Shown: positions 34,314 through 41,949 of the stretch, in pieces
Numbering within the stretch: position 1 is the first letter of the stretch
Layout: each line of letters begins with the position of its first letter
Assembly (NCBI GenBank): GCA_947311485.1
Contig: CAMZLM010000016.1
Span: 1 to 43,138, forward strand
DNA: 43,138 bases
Origin: an uncultured Paracoccaceae bacterium
Lineage (GTDB): Bacteria; Pseudomonadota; Alphaproteobacteria; Rhodobacterales; Rhodobacteraceae
Direction: 5' to 3'
Translations under genes and position numbers: made by a program
Notes under the pieces: model-generated
Databases searched by the model: none
What the model was told of the DNA's origin: nothing
The model's input: the letters and a program-made list of their open reading frames with translations, nothing else

Positions 34314-34721
34314 CTAGGAGTCCCCGAATCCGTGCATACGTTTTGCCCATTGCAGTGCCACAAACATGCCTTTGATGCGAGGCAACATAAACAACGCCAT
34401 AGCAACAAAACCAATGGAAAACCCGACCATCAAAAGCAAAGGATCGGGGCGGTATATCTCAAACAAGACCAGCATCAACGGCGCAAGGATATGGCCGCAA
34501 ATCAGGATCGTCACATAGGCCGGGCCATCATCGGCACGGTGATGGGACAATTCCTCGCCGCAAACCTCGCATTGATCATGAACGCTGAGAAAACCGCTCA
34601 TCATCGGGCCGGTGCCGCAATTCGGGCAGAGCAGCTTGGCCCCGCGCAACAGCGCAGGTTTGAGCGGGCGATCTTCGGGGGCGGCGGCGCTTGGCGCGGC
34701 AATTTGATGTTCTTCAATCAT
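34314..34721 (-). CDS. DUF983 family membrane protein
   Basis: A 135-residue protein with an N-terminal zinc ribbon (Cys32, Cys35 in LLCPNCG; Cys51, Cys54 in CEVCGEE) followed by two transmembrane helices (TILICGHILAPLMLVLFEIY and LLLMVGFSIGFVAMALFML). This is the DUF983 pattern common in Rhodobacterales; the function is unknown. The only in-frame methionine before the zinc ribbon is at 34721, where AGGAGG lies just one base from the ATG. That spacing is unusually short, so translation efficiency may be low. Longer frames upstream have no ribosome site. Confidence 0.85.
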   Translation of the reverse strand: MIEEHQIAAPSAAAPEDRPLKPALLRGAKLLCPNCGTGPMMSGFLSVHDQCEVCGEELSHHRADDGPAYVTILICGHILAPLMLVLFEIYRPDPLLLMVGFSIGFVAMALFMLPRIKGMFVALQWAKRMHGFGDS

Positions 34722-34812
34722 ACCTCCTATGTAATCATCCGGGGCGCAGATGGAACCCGTACAAAGTGTCTTGCGTCCGGATGTCGCAAAGGATCGCTTG
34801 GGGAGCCTGCCC

Positions 34813-36192
34813 CTAGGCCGCGCGCGGAATAATCGTGACGCGATTGCGCCCGGCCCCTTTGGATTGATAAAGCGCATCATCCGCAAGCTGGATCATCTTT
34901 TGCGGGAGGACGCACTCATTCTCGCAATGGGCGACACCAATACTGATTGAAGTGTGTATCGAGTGGGTGGGCGCATCTATCTGAAAGGGGCGCGCGTTGA
35001 TATGGGCGCACATGCGCTGTGCAATTTTACGGGCTTGCGCCCTTGACGTGTCGCGCAGAACCACCAGAAATTCTTCGCCACCGACACGGGCAACAAGGTC
35101 GGCCCCCCGAAGATTCTGGGTTAACCGGCGTGCAGTTTCACAAATGACAGCATCGCCAATCGAATGACCGTGCGCATCATTGATAGCTTTGAAGTTGTCC
35201 AGATCAAGCATCATCACAGTAACCGGTCGTTTGGCAACGCTGTTGGATTTATTAAGATTTTCCAGATATTGCAGCGCATACCGGCGGTTATACAGGCCGG
35301 TCATTTCATCGCGAAGTGCCAGTTGCAGCTTTTCATCTATGGCACTGTCCGCTTGACGCTTGACGTGATGAAACCAAGCCAGCCGGCGCAAGCGGGTCGC
35401 CAGCTCGGCAGTGCCGTATGGCGTGACCATAAAATCATCCGCCCCGAGTTCCAGTACCCGTCGGTGGCTTTCCAGATCGTCCTCACTGGCGATAAAGAGC
35501 AGCTTGGGGATTGTTTTCCCTTGTTTTCCGGCACGCTTTAAGGCCCCGAGAAGTTGTAACGCTTTGTCGTGCCCCAACTGGGCCTCGTCGATAATTTGCA
35601 CAACCGGTGAAGGGATCAGTTGGCTGACCAGTTTTACCAAAGCAAAATCCTGTTGCAGATGGTGGCGCAGATCATTTGTGCCGTATGCTGCCATGACCCG
35701 TAAAGCATAGGTGCAATCCACCCGTAATGGCCCCGGATTTCGGGGCGGGAAGACCAGACTCTCTTCCGCAAAACCCATATTCGCCAGCGTATTCTGGCGG
35801 TTTTGTTGTTCACCCAGCTGCTCTTTGCGGCGAATGATTTGTGTAAGCCGGAATGCCAGCAGTTTGATGTCGGAGAAATCGGGCAATATTTCTTCGACCC
35901 TCAAACGATAACTGCTCTGCCAAAAGCTGTCCTCGATGTGGCGGCATAACAGCACCAGCGGGATATTTCCGAGAACCGGATCCTGACGCAAGGCAGTGCT
36001 GGTCGCAAAACCGCTGGCCTCTTCGGTTTCGTAATTCAGCAGGATTACATCAGGCGGTATGCTGCGAAGTTGCTTGCGTGCGGAAGTAAGGTCATTGGCA
36101 ATTCCAACGGTAAAATATTCTGCAACCAACTGCGCCTTAAGCACAACACGGTTGGTTACAATCGGGTCTATGACAAATACTCTGCCTGGCAT
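34813..36192 (-). CDS. PleD-like diguanylate cyclase with degenerate receiver domains
   Basis: A 459-residue protein with the REC-REC-GGDEF order of Caulobacter PleD. REC1 (1-120) has Asn53 (VILLNYE) where PleD has its phosphoacceptor Asp53. REC2 (about 155-290) has TP where the conserved KP switch lysine should be (FMVTPYGTAEL). The GGDEF domain is intact: DEMTGLYNRRYAL, LDLDNFKAINDAHGHSIGD, the active site GGEEF and an inhibitory RxxD site (RGAD) five residues before it. It should make cyclic di-GMP from GTP, but activation by phosphorylation at REC1 looks impossible. It is divergent from the DUF3572 gene. Confidence 0.92.
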   Translation of the reverse strand: MPGRVFVIDPIVTNRVVLKAQLVAEYFTVGIANDLTSARKQLRSIPPDVILLNYETEEASGFATSTALRQDPVLGNIPLVLLCRHIEDSFWQSSYRLRVEEILPDFSDIKLLAFRLTQIIRRKEQLGEQQNRQNTLANMGFAEESLVFPPRNPGPLRVDCTYALRVMAAYGTNDLRHHLQQDFALVKLVSQLIPSPVVQIIDEAQLGHDKALQLLGALKRAGKQGKTIPKLLFIASEDDLESHRRVLELGADDFMVTPYGTAELATRLRRLAWFHHVKRQADSAIDEKLQLALRDEMTGLYNRRYALQYLENLNKSNSVAKRPVTVMMLDLDNFKAINDAHGHSIGDAVICETARRLTQNLRGADLVARVGGEEFLVVLRDTSRAQARKIAQRMCAHINARPFQIDAPTHSIHTSISIGVAHCENECVLPQKMIQLADDALYQSKGAGRNRVTIIPRAA

Positions 36193-36331
36193 GAACTACT
36201 CCGGTATCGACCGAGCCGCTGACGGACGGTAAAAGGTAGACTTATAAGAAAGGATTCTCACAGTGAACGCGAAATGTGTTAATGAAACCTTTCCAGAATA
36301 TAAAAAAATTATGAAAAATTGGGGTCAATGC

Positions 36332-36610
36332 ATGAAACAAGAGCAAGCAGAGGTCATCGGGCTACAGGCCTTGGTGTGGTTGATCGAAAATGAAGAATTG
36401 CGCCCGGTGTTCCTTGGGGCCAGTGGTGCAACGGTGGACGATCTGAAGACCCGGGCCGGAGACAGCGATTTTCTGGCGTCTGTGCTGGATTTCATCCTGA
36501 TGGATGATGCCCATGTCACCGGTTTTTGTGATGCCAACAATTTGTCATATGACACCCCGATGCTGGCACTGCACAGCTTGCCAGGACAAGAGGTGCTTCA
36601 TTGGACCTAA
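36332..36610 (+). CDS. DUF3572 family protein
   Basis: A 92-residue protein with the DUF3572 pattern: AEVIGLQALVWLIENEELRPVFLGASGATVDDLKTRAGDSDFLASVLDFILMDDAHVTGFCD. The function is unknown; in alphaproteobacteria it often neighbours divK/pleD genes, as here. The ATG at 36332 with GGGGT upstream gives the usual family length. A GTG at 36263 with AAAGGA upstream would add 23 residues and cannot be excluded. Its stop overlaps the convergent dehalogenase gene. Confidence 0.85.
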   Translation: MKQEQAEVIGLQALVWLIENEELRPVFLGASGATVDDLKTRAGDSDFLASVLDFILMDDAHVTGFCDANNLSYDTPMLALHSLPGQEVLHWT

Positions 36611-39600
36611 AGGTCGATTTCCAATATCCCATCCGGTTCTGCGGCGCGGGATTGGCACAGGATTATGGTGGTTTCACGTTGTTTGTTGGATAAAACAAAA
36701 TCGCGGTGTTCAACGGCACCGGAGACCAGCCCGCATTGGCAGACCCCGCAAATACCGTTGGCACATTTGACCGTCACGGGGATGCCCGCCTTTGCCAGAA
36801 CATCGGTGGCCGTTTCTGTGGCCGACACCGGAAATTCACGGCCCGATTTTTTGAGCCGCAAGGTAAAGGGATGGTTTTCGTATTCCGGTGTTTCCGGCGC
36901 GTCGAAATATTCCATATGGCGGGAATTTTCGCCAAAACCGTTTTCCGCAGCCGTATCCAGAACGGCAGCCATATAGGCCGCTGGCCCGCAGGTGTAAACG
37001 TGGCTACCGGATTGATAGTGTAATATTTCTTTAAGGTTTGCCCGGTTCCCCTGATCCGAATAGTGCAACTGGACATGCTTTGCCCAAGGCATGGTTTTCA
37101 ACACTGCGTCAAAGGCGGCCTCGCTTGCGCGTGAGGCAGAGTAATGCAGTTCGAAATCCGCGCCGCTGGCGTGTAATGTGTGGGCCATGGCAATCATCGG
37201 TGTAATGCCGATCCCGCCCCCCATCAGATAGGTTTTTTGTGCCTTTTCTTGTAACGGAAAATGGTTTGTCGGGGTGCTGACAAACACCATGCGCCCGGGT
37301 TCAAAAATACTGTGCAGCAGGCTTGATCCTCCGCGCCCTTTGTCCTCTCGCAGTACGGCGATTTCATATTTTGAGCGGTCCATCGGGTCAGAGCACAAAG
37401 AATAGGGGCGCAAATATTCCGGAGCAACCACCACATCCAGATGTGCGCCGGCGGTAAAGGCCGGCAGGTCGGATCCGTCAGGGGCAACAAAACTGTATTT
37501 GGATACGGTTGTGCTCAGGCGTTCAACCCGATCCAGTTTTAGACGCATTACAGGGACATTGGCCGCCGTATCGATTTCATAGCGATGTTCCGGCGGGATG
37601 CCTTTTGCGCGCCGGGCCTTGTGTTCCGTGGCTGAAATCATGGCGTCATAGGCCTCGATTGCGGCGTTGCGGTCCATCGGATAGGGCCATGGATAGGGCG
37701 GAGGTAAAAGGTTGGCGGTATAGGCCGCAAGGGTTTGGTCGCTATGCTTTAGCACCAGATCCTTTTGCAACTGGCGTGTGTTAACCGGTTGTTGCGGTTG
37801 TTTATAGGGGCCTTCGTCCCGCATCTCCAGATCCCACCACCATTTCTTTTGCGGATTGATCGTGCCATTGTTCAGCGCATCATCCAGACGGGTTAACCAT
37901 TTGGCTGCCTTGGGGAAATGCATACCAGCCCAACGAAACGGGGCTTCTTTGAATAGCCCTTCAAGGTTCCACGGACAGGTTTTCATGCAGCGGCCACACA
38001 TGGCACCGCCTTCATTGGTGATGCGGTAATTGGTGCATTTCTGGCTGTCGGGTTTCCAGATTTCATAACCGTTGAACATACGCTTGGGGCCGGCGGTAAT
38101 GGCACCGGATGGACATTCACGGGCACATTTATTGCAGCTGTCACAAAAACGCTGCAAGCCAAAATCAATCGGTTTGTCGTGCTCCATTGGCATGTTGGTC
38201 GTCACGGTGCCCGATTTCAATCGCGGCCCCAAGAACGGGTTGAGGATCACGTCCCCGATACGGCTGATTTCCCCCAATCCGGCCAGCAATGTCAGCGGCG
38301 GCTGGATCACGTCGCTGCCCATAACCGTATGCACTTTGGCGGAATACCCCATGTTGCGAATTTGCTGCGCCAACACACCGCCAAGCAAGGAAAATCGCAA
38401 ATATGCCCGCATGGATTGGGCACAGGCAATCCAGTCGTCACCGCTTGCGCCCTCCATGGTTTCATGGCCCTGATCAATGACAATGGAAATGGCGTTTTTA
38501 TGATAGGGTATCAGCTCTTCGCCATTGGGATCGTGGGAATAATAACACCAGTCCGGACAGCGTGACAGCCCCACGGCATCGCAGCCGAGGAAATAGGCTG
38601 TGGCCTTGAGGTTGGCGGCATTTCGCACGGGATCACTGGCCGACGGGGCGACTTGGGGGGCAACAGGCCCTTCCTGCAGGGGGACAAATGCTGCAAGAGC
38701 ATAGCGAAAAGCATAGGCTGAAGCCGATTTTCTGACATAATTACCATTTTTTGCCGCTTCCTGAACCTTGGGGCCAAGATCGCCGAAAAGCGAGCGGGCA
38801 AACATGTCCGAGCGTTTTGGCACGCGCGCAATGTGCGCTTCGTCGAGGTAATTTGTTGTGGTTTCAACCCGTTTCAGGGTTTCAAAAGGAAAGGGGCCAT
38901 TCACAAAGAACCGTTTTGCAAACGGATCATGGTTACGCCTGTTTCTGGCATTGGTTCCCAAGCCCAACTGATAGGAAACAAGGGGTACAGCCATGCTGGC
39001 CAAGGGCTGATCCGGCGTGATTTCCATATTCGTCGTCACCACAGACAGGCCGAAACGGTCGCCTAGCAGCGGGTTCTTGACGGTAGAACCTTGGAGTATG
39101 GCCAGACCTGCTGCTACCGCCATCATTGGCAAATGGACATCGCTGGCCGATCCGCTGTGGGCGCGCGCGCTATAGCCGAGGGACCGCAGGTAGCTCGCCA
39201 AAACGCTGGCGGTTTCTGCCCCGCGCAGGGCGGCGCGCTGGGCTTGAGCATGTTGGATCCAGTCGGTTCCGGGTTCATCTGTGGATGGGTCACGGGGGTA
39301 TTCGTACAAAAATACCAGTGCATGGCTGTGCTTATGACAGCTAGACAAGGGTTCTTTCATGGCTTTTTTGATTGCAGCCAGTACAAAGTCGAGGCCCGAA
39401 GCCATGGATTTGGACTGTCCGGCATTCAGGCGTTTTTCCAGTCGGTGAACATCGGGGTTTTGAACGGGGTTTGATAGGCGCGCTGCAGATGGAATTTCGC
39501 AAACACCAACCATTGATGCATCGCAATAATAGCCAAATGCCTTGAGATGGGCTGCCCGCTCTTGGGGGCATTCTGGAATATCGGCAATTTCAGTCTTGAC

Positions 39601-39807
39601 CGCGCCATCGCGAATAGCATCCATCATTGTCTGATATTCACCCATCGCGTTCACGATGGATAAAGGCGCGTCCTGATTTTTGAAGGGCACCGGCTCAAAG
39701 GGTGAAAATGCATCCCAATTTGGGAACCCGCTTGTTCGGTGTAGTTTTTCCAGAGGATAAGGCCCGAGGTCTACGGGGCGCTGCGCATATGAAAACAATT
39801 TACCCAT
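36607..39807 (-). CDS. Self-sufficient cytoplasmic reductive dehalogenase-like protein with fused flavin/[2Fe-2S] reductase (BhbA/NpRdhA class)
   Basis: A 1066-residue fusion. Residues 1-660 are a RdhA-type cobalamin unit with two [4Fe-4S] sites: Cys555/558/561/565 (CDSCNKCARECP) and Cys591/604/607/611 (CGRCMKTCP). Residues 745-960 are an FMN/NAD reductase (RPYSL at 800-804; GGGIGITP at 863-870). Residues 980-1066 are a plant-type [2Fe-2S] ferredoxin (Cys1015/1020/1023/1051). No Tat signal is present, unlike respiratory RdhA, so it should be soluble and take electrons from NAD(P)H to remove halogen from an organohalide, probably an aromatic one. Residues 89-270 and 401-547 are clear duplicates; the first lacks FeS sites and looks vestigial. 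Tyr422/423, Lys491 and Arg553 are candidate catalytic residues (unaligned). Confidence 0.88.
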   Translation of the reverse strand: MGKLFSYAQRPVDLGPYPLEKLHRTSGFPNWDAFSPFEPVPFKNQDAPLSIVNAMGEYQTMMDAIRDGAVKTEIADIPECPQERAAHLKAFGYYCDASMVGVCEIPSAARLSNPVQNPDVHRLEKRLNAGQSKSMASGLDFVLAAIKKAMKEPLSSCHKHSHALVFLYEYPRDPSTDEPGTDWIQHAQAQRAALRGAETASVLASYLRSLGYSARAHSGSASDVHLPMMAVAAGLAILQGSTVKNPLLGDRFGLSVVTTNMEITPDQPLASMAVPLVSYQLGLGTNARNRRNHDPFAKRFFVNGPFPFETLKRVETTTNYLDEAHIARVPKRSDMFARSLFGDLGPKVQEAAKNGNYVRKSASAYAFRYALAAFVPLQEGPVAPQVAPSASDPVRNAANLKATAYFLGCDAVGLSRCPDWCYYSHDPNGEELIPYHKNAISIVIDQGHETMEGASGDDWIACAQSMRAYLRFSLLGGVLAQQIRNMGYSAKVHTVMGSDVIQPPLTLLAGLGEISRIGDVILNPFLGPRLKSGTVTTNMPMEHDKPIDFGLQRFCDSCNKCARECPSGAITAGPKRMFNGYEIWKPDSQKCTNYRITNEGGAMCGRCMKTCPWNLEGLFKEAPFRWAGMHFPKAAKWLTRLDDALNNGTINPQKKWWWDLEMRDEGPYKQPQQPVNTRQLQKDLVLKHSDQTLAAYTANLLPPPYPWPYPMDRNAAIEAYDAMISATEHKARRAKGIPPEHRYEIDTAANVPVMRLKLDRVERLSTTVSKYSFVAPDGSDLPAFTAGAHLDVVVAPEYLRPYSLCSDPMDRSKYEIAVLREDKGRGGSSLLHSIFEPGRMVFVSTPTNHFPLQEKAQKTYLMGGGIGITPMIAMAHTLHASGADFELHYSASRASEAAFDAVLKTMPWAKHVQLHYSDQGNRANLKEILHYQSGSHVYTCGPAAYMAAVLDTAAENGFGENSRHMEYFDAPETPEYENHPFTLRLKKSGREFPVSATETATDVLAKAGIPVTVKCANGICGVCQCGLVSGAVEHRDFVLSNKQRETTIILCQSRAAEPDGILEIDL

Positions 39808-39809
39808 CG

Positions 39810-40265
39810 TCAGAGGCCGGAAATGGCATTGGTGTCACCAGACAGTAATCTTTCCAGAATTTTAGAAAGCTGGTCAAATTCTTCCTCGGTCAGACGGTTA
39901 CGCAAATTATCCTGCGCAGCCTGTGCCATGGGCATAGAAGCTTCGAGTGTCATTTGTCCGACCGGAGTTAAGTTAATATGGGTTGTCCGCCGGTCTTGGG
40001 TTCCGCTGCTGCGGGCCAAAAATCCTTTTTTCTCCATTTGGCGCAAACTGCGGGAAACAGACGTCCGATTCACCCCGATATACTGCGCTATTTCGCCCGG
40101 GAGGGCGATGTTTCGCGTCCCTACTGACACCAGAATGGCCCACATTTGGCGTGTTAACCCCAAGTTAGTAAGGTGGTTTTCAAAAAATTGCTGGTTTTTT
40201 CGGGCGGCCAGTGTCAAACGGTATCCCGGCCCGGAATGCAAATCGTATGGTTCGTTTTTTGTCAT
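39810..40265 (-). CDS. MarR family regulator of the dehalogenase gene
   Basis: A 151-residue MarR protein: helices LAARKNQQFFENHLTNLGLTRQMWAILVSV, a winged helix (ALPGEIAQYIGVNRTSVSRSLRQMEKKGFLARSSGTQDRRTTHINLT) and a C-terminal dimerisation helix. MarR repressors are typically released from DNA by phenolic or aromatic ligands. It ends 2 bases before the dehalogenase start codon on the same strand, so the two are co-transcribed. A halogenated aromatic or its product is a reasonable inducer (inference). It is divergent from a HAD phosphatase gene. Confidence 0.92.
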   Translation of the reverse strand: MTKNEPYDLHSGPGYRLTLAARKNQQFFENHLTNLGLTRQMWAILVSVGTRNIALPGEIAQYIGVNRTSVSRSLRQMEKKGFLARSSGTQDRRTTHINLTPVGQMTLEASMPMAQAAQDNLRNRLTEEEFDQLSKILERLLSGDTNAISGL

Positions 40266-40280
40266 GGCCAGAAGATGATA

Positions 40281-40307
40281 AATATATGTAACAATGTCAA
40301 CTATATT
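40281..40307. promoter_or_regulatory. AT-rich inverted repeat between the MarR and HAD genes, candidate operator
   Basis: AATATA and TATATT end a 27-base element in the short divergent region, whose centre is GTAACAATGTCAAC. On the minus strand it includes TTGACA (40300-40295), a possible -35 box for the MarR-dehalogenase operon. The symmetry is limited; this is the only plausible MarR site seen there. Confidence 0.35.
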
Positions 40308-40360
40308 CTACCATTTCAAAAGGTGGCGTAACTGACTGTGGTTAAGTGAAAAGGGGAAAA

Positions 40361-41068
40361 ATGGTTATTAAGGGTATTCTCTTTGATAAGGATGGAACTT
40401 TATTCGATTTTGAACGTACATGGGGCACATGGCTGGAGCGGGTGATTTCTGAACTGGCAGCAGGAGATCCGGCGTTGAAACACAGGTTGGCCCATTCCTG
40501 TGGCTATGATCTTGCCAAGCAGCGGTTCGTCGCGGGTTCCTTGATTGTGATTGCAACATCGGAAGAGGTGAACGCTGCATTGGCGGATTGCTTGCCTGAC
40601 TTTACGATTGAAAGAGTGGACGCCGTTGCACGCCACCATTTGGCCGCGCTGCCTTGTGTGCCGGTGTGTAATTTGCGTCAATTATTGCAAGATTTACGGG
40701 AAATGGGGTACGTTCTTGGGGTGGCAACCAATGATTATCTAGAAGGTGCAAATAAACAGTTAACAGACGCAGGCATCAGTGATCTATTTGCGTTCGTTTG
40801 CGGTTCGGATAGCGGGTTTGGCGGCAAGCCCGGCGTTGGAATGATACAGGCATTTTGTGCTGAAACGGGATTGAAATGCGCCGAAGTTGCCGTTGTCGGG
40901 GATAGCATCCACGATTTGGAATCCGGAATTGCAGCGCAGGTCGGCAAACGCATTGGTGTTTTAACAGGGCCGGCAAAACAAAACGAATTAGCTCCGTTTG
41001 CGGATTTAGTGCTAGAGGATATTTCCTTGCTGATAATGACCGATGTTCAGTTGGGTTTTTGCCGATAA
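40361..41068 (+). CDS. HAD family phosphatase (phosphoglycolate phosphatase-like)
   Basis: A 235-residue haloacid-dehalogenase-superfamily protein. Motif I is FDKDGTLFDF (two aspartates, the phosphatase form), motif II is in LGVATND, and motif IV is VAVVGDSIHDLESGIAA, with GFGGKPG as motif III Lys. True L-2-haloacid dehalogenases have a DxYGT first motif, so despite the neighbouring dehalogenase this is predicted to hydrolyse a phosphate ester. The start at 40361 has AAGGGG upstream; a GTG at 40346 is less likely. It is divergent from marR. Confidence 0.88.
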   Translation: MVIKGILFDKDGTLFDFERTWGTWLERVISELAAGDPALKHRLAHSCGYDLAKQRFVAGSLIVIATSEEVNAALADCLPDFTIERVDAVARHHLAALPCVPVCNLRQLLQDLREMGYVLGVATNDYLEGANKQLTDAGISDLFAFVCGSDSGFGGKPGVGMIQAFCAETGLKCAEVAVVGDSIHDLESGIAAQVGKRIGVLTGPAKQNELAPFADLVLEDISLLIMTDVQLGFCR

Positions 41069-41355
41069 GGGGTGCTTGTCTATAGGGCCTGTTTGTCGCT
41101 CCTTGGTAAGGCAGTTGTCTGGATTGAGCGGAGCTTAGTCTGTATTTCTGAAGAATTTGTTACAGACCTGAGTTTTTTCAAATTAAACGGGGCAACAGTT
41201 TATCCTGAAGGTTTATTCAAGCGCAACTGTTGGGCAAACGGCGTGACGTATGAAAGGAAACTAAAAGGCGCTATAATTTTTGCAAACAGTAGCGGAATAT
41301 TAATCTTTCTAACGTTTTTTAGATTTGTATTATTTATGAGGAAGGGTGGTGCCGT
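41069..41355 (+). other. Intergenic region upstream of the H-NOX gene
   Basis: These 287 bases separate the HAD gene from the H-NOX gene. An open frame crosses it and runs into the H-NOX gene in another frame, but it has no ribosome site and no recognisable domain, so it is not called. The 3' part is AT-rich and probably holds the H-NOX promoter. No FNR/NnrR-type (TTGAT-N4-ATCAA) box was seen. Confidence 0.5.
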
Positions 41356-41949
41356 ATGCACGGGATGTTTAATCGTGGATTGCAGTGTTTTGTGCGTGAT
41401 ATTTACGGGGCAGAGGTGTGGGAAGAAACCTGCTCGCGTGCGGAATTACCCTACTTTAACTTTGAAACGATGCTCCACTATGATGATAGCATCACGTTTC
41501 GTGTTTTACAGACTTTATCAACTGTATTGGGGCGTTCTGTTAACGATTTGCTAGAAGATTTTGGCACCTATGCTGTTTCAGAAGAGCGCTTGGCAATAGT
41601 GCGTCGGCTCTTGCGCTTTGGGGGGGACACTTATGAGGAGTTTTTGCACTCCCTAGAGGATGTGCACGACCGTGCGAAAATGGCCTTGCCGGATTTGGAT
41701 ATGCCGAATCTGCGGCTCACGCCGCATTCCGAAATGAAATTCACATTGCATTACCGGTTCGCCAAGCAGGGATACGGGAGCTTTTTTTTGGGCTTGCTGC
41801 GGGGGATGGCCGATGATTACGGTGCGCTTGTTGTGATTTCACACGAACCGAGCAGGCGGGGAACTCTGGATACGGATCGATTTGGCATTTCGTTGATGCA
41901 ATTCGATTGGGCGGACTCTGATAGTCCAATGTCGCGAGTGCAGCAGTGA
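41356..41949 (+). CDS. H-NOX (haem NO-binding) sensor protein with altered YxSxR motif
   Basis: A 197-residue single-domain H-NOX protein. His104 (in SLEDVHDRAK) is the proximal haem ligand and Pro117 the conserved haem-distorting proline. Spacing relative to Thermoanaerobacter H-NOX (His102, Pro115, Tyr131-Ser133-Arg135) is exactly +2. The YxSxR motif that binds the haem propionates therefore aligns to Tyr133-Phe135-Lys137 (YRFAK), so Ser and Arg are replaced. The downstream FFLGLLRGMA fits the family. It should bind NO (or CO/O2) through haem and control the cyclase encoded next, which starts within its stop codon (TGATG). A GAGGAAGGG ribosome site precedes the start. Confidence 0.88.
   Translation: MHGMFNRGLQCFVRDIYGAEVWEETCSRAELPYFNFETMLHYDDSITFRVLQTLSTVLGRSVNDLLEDFGTYAVSEERLAIVRRLLRFGGDTYEEFLHSLEDVHDRAKMALPDLDMPNLRLTPHSEMKFTLHYRFAKQGYGSFFLGLLRGMADDYGALVVISHEPSRRGTLDTDRFGISLMQFDWADSDSPMSRVQQ

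Noticed and set aside
40361-41068. HAD protein as a second dehalogenase beside the reductive dehalogenase
   Set aside because: Its first motif is DxDGT, the phosphatase form; haloacid dehalogenases have DxYGT.
41072-41554. A 160-codon plus-strand frame running into the H-NOX gene
   Set aside because: It overlaps the H-NOX start by about 200 bases in another frame, lacks a ribosome site, and its composition is not protein-like.
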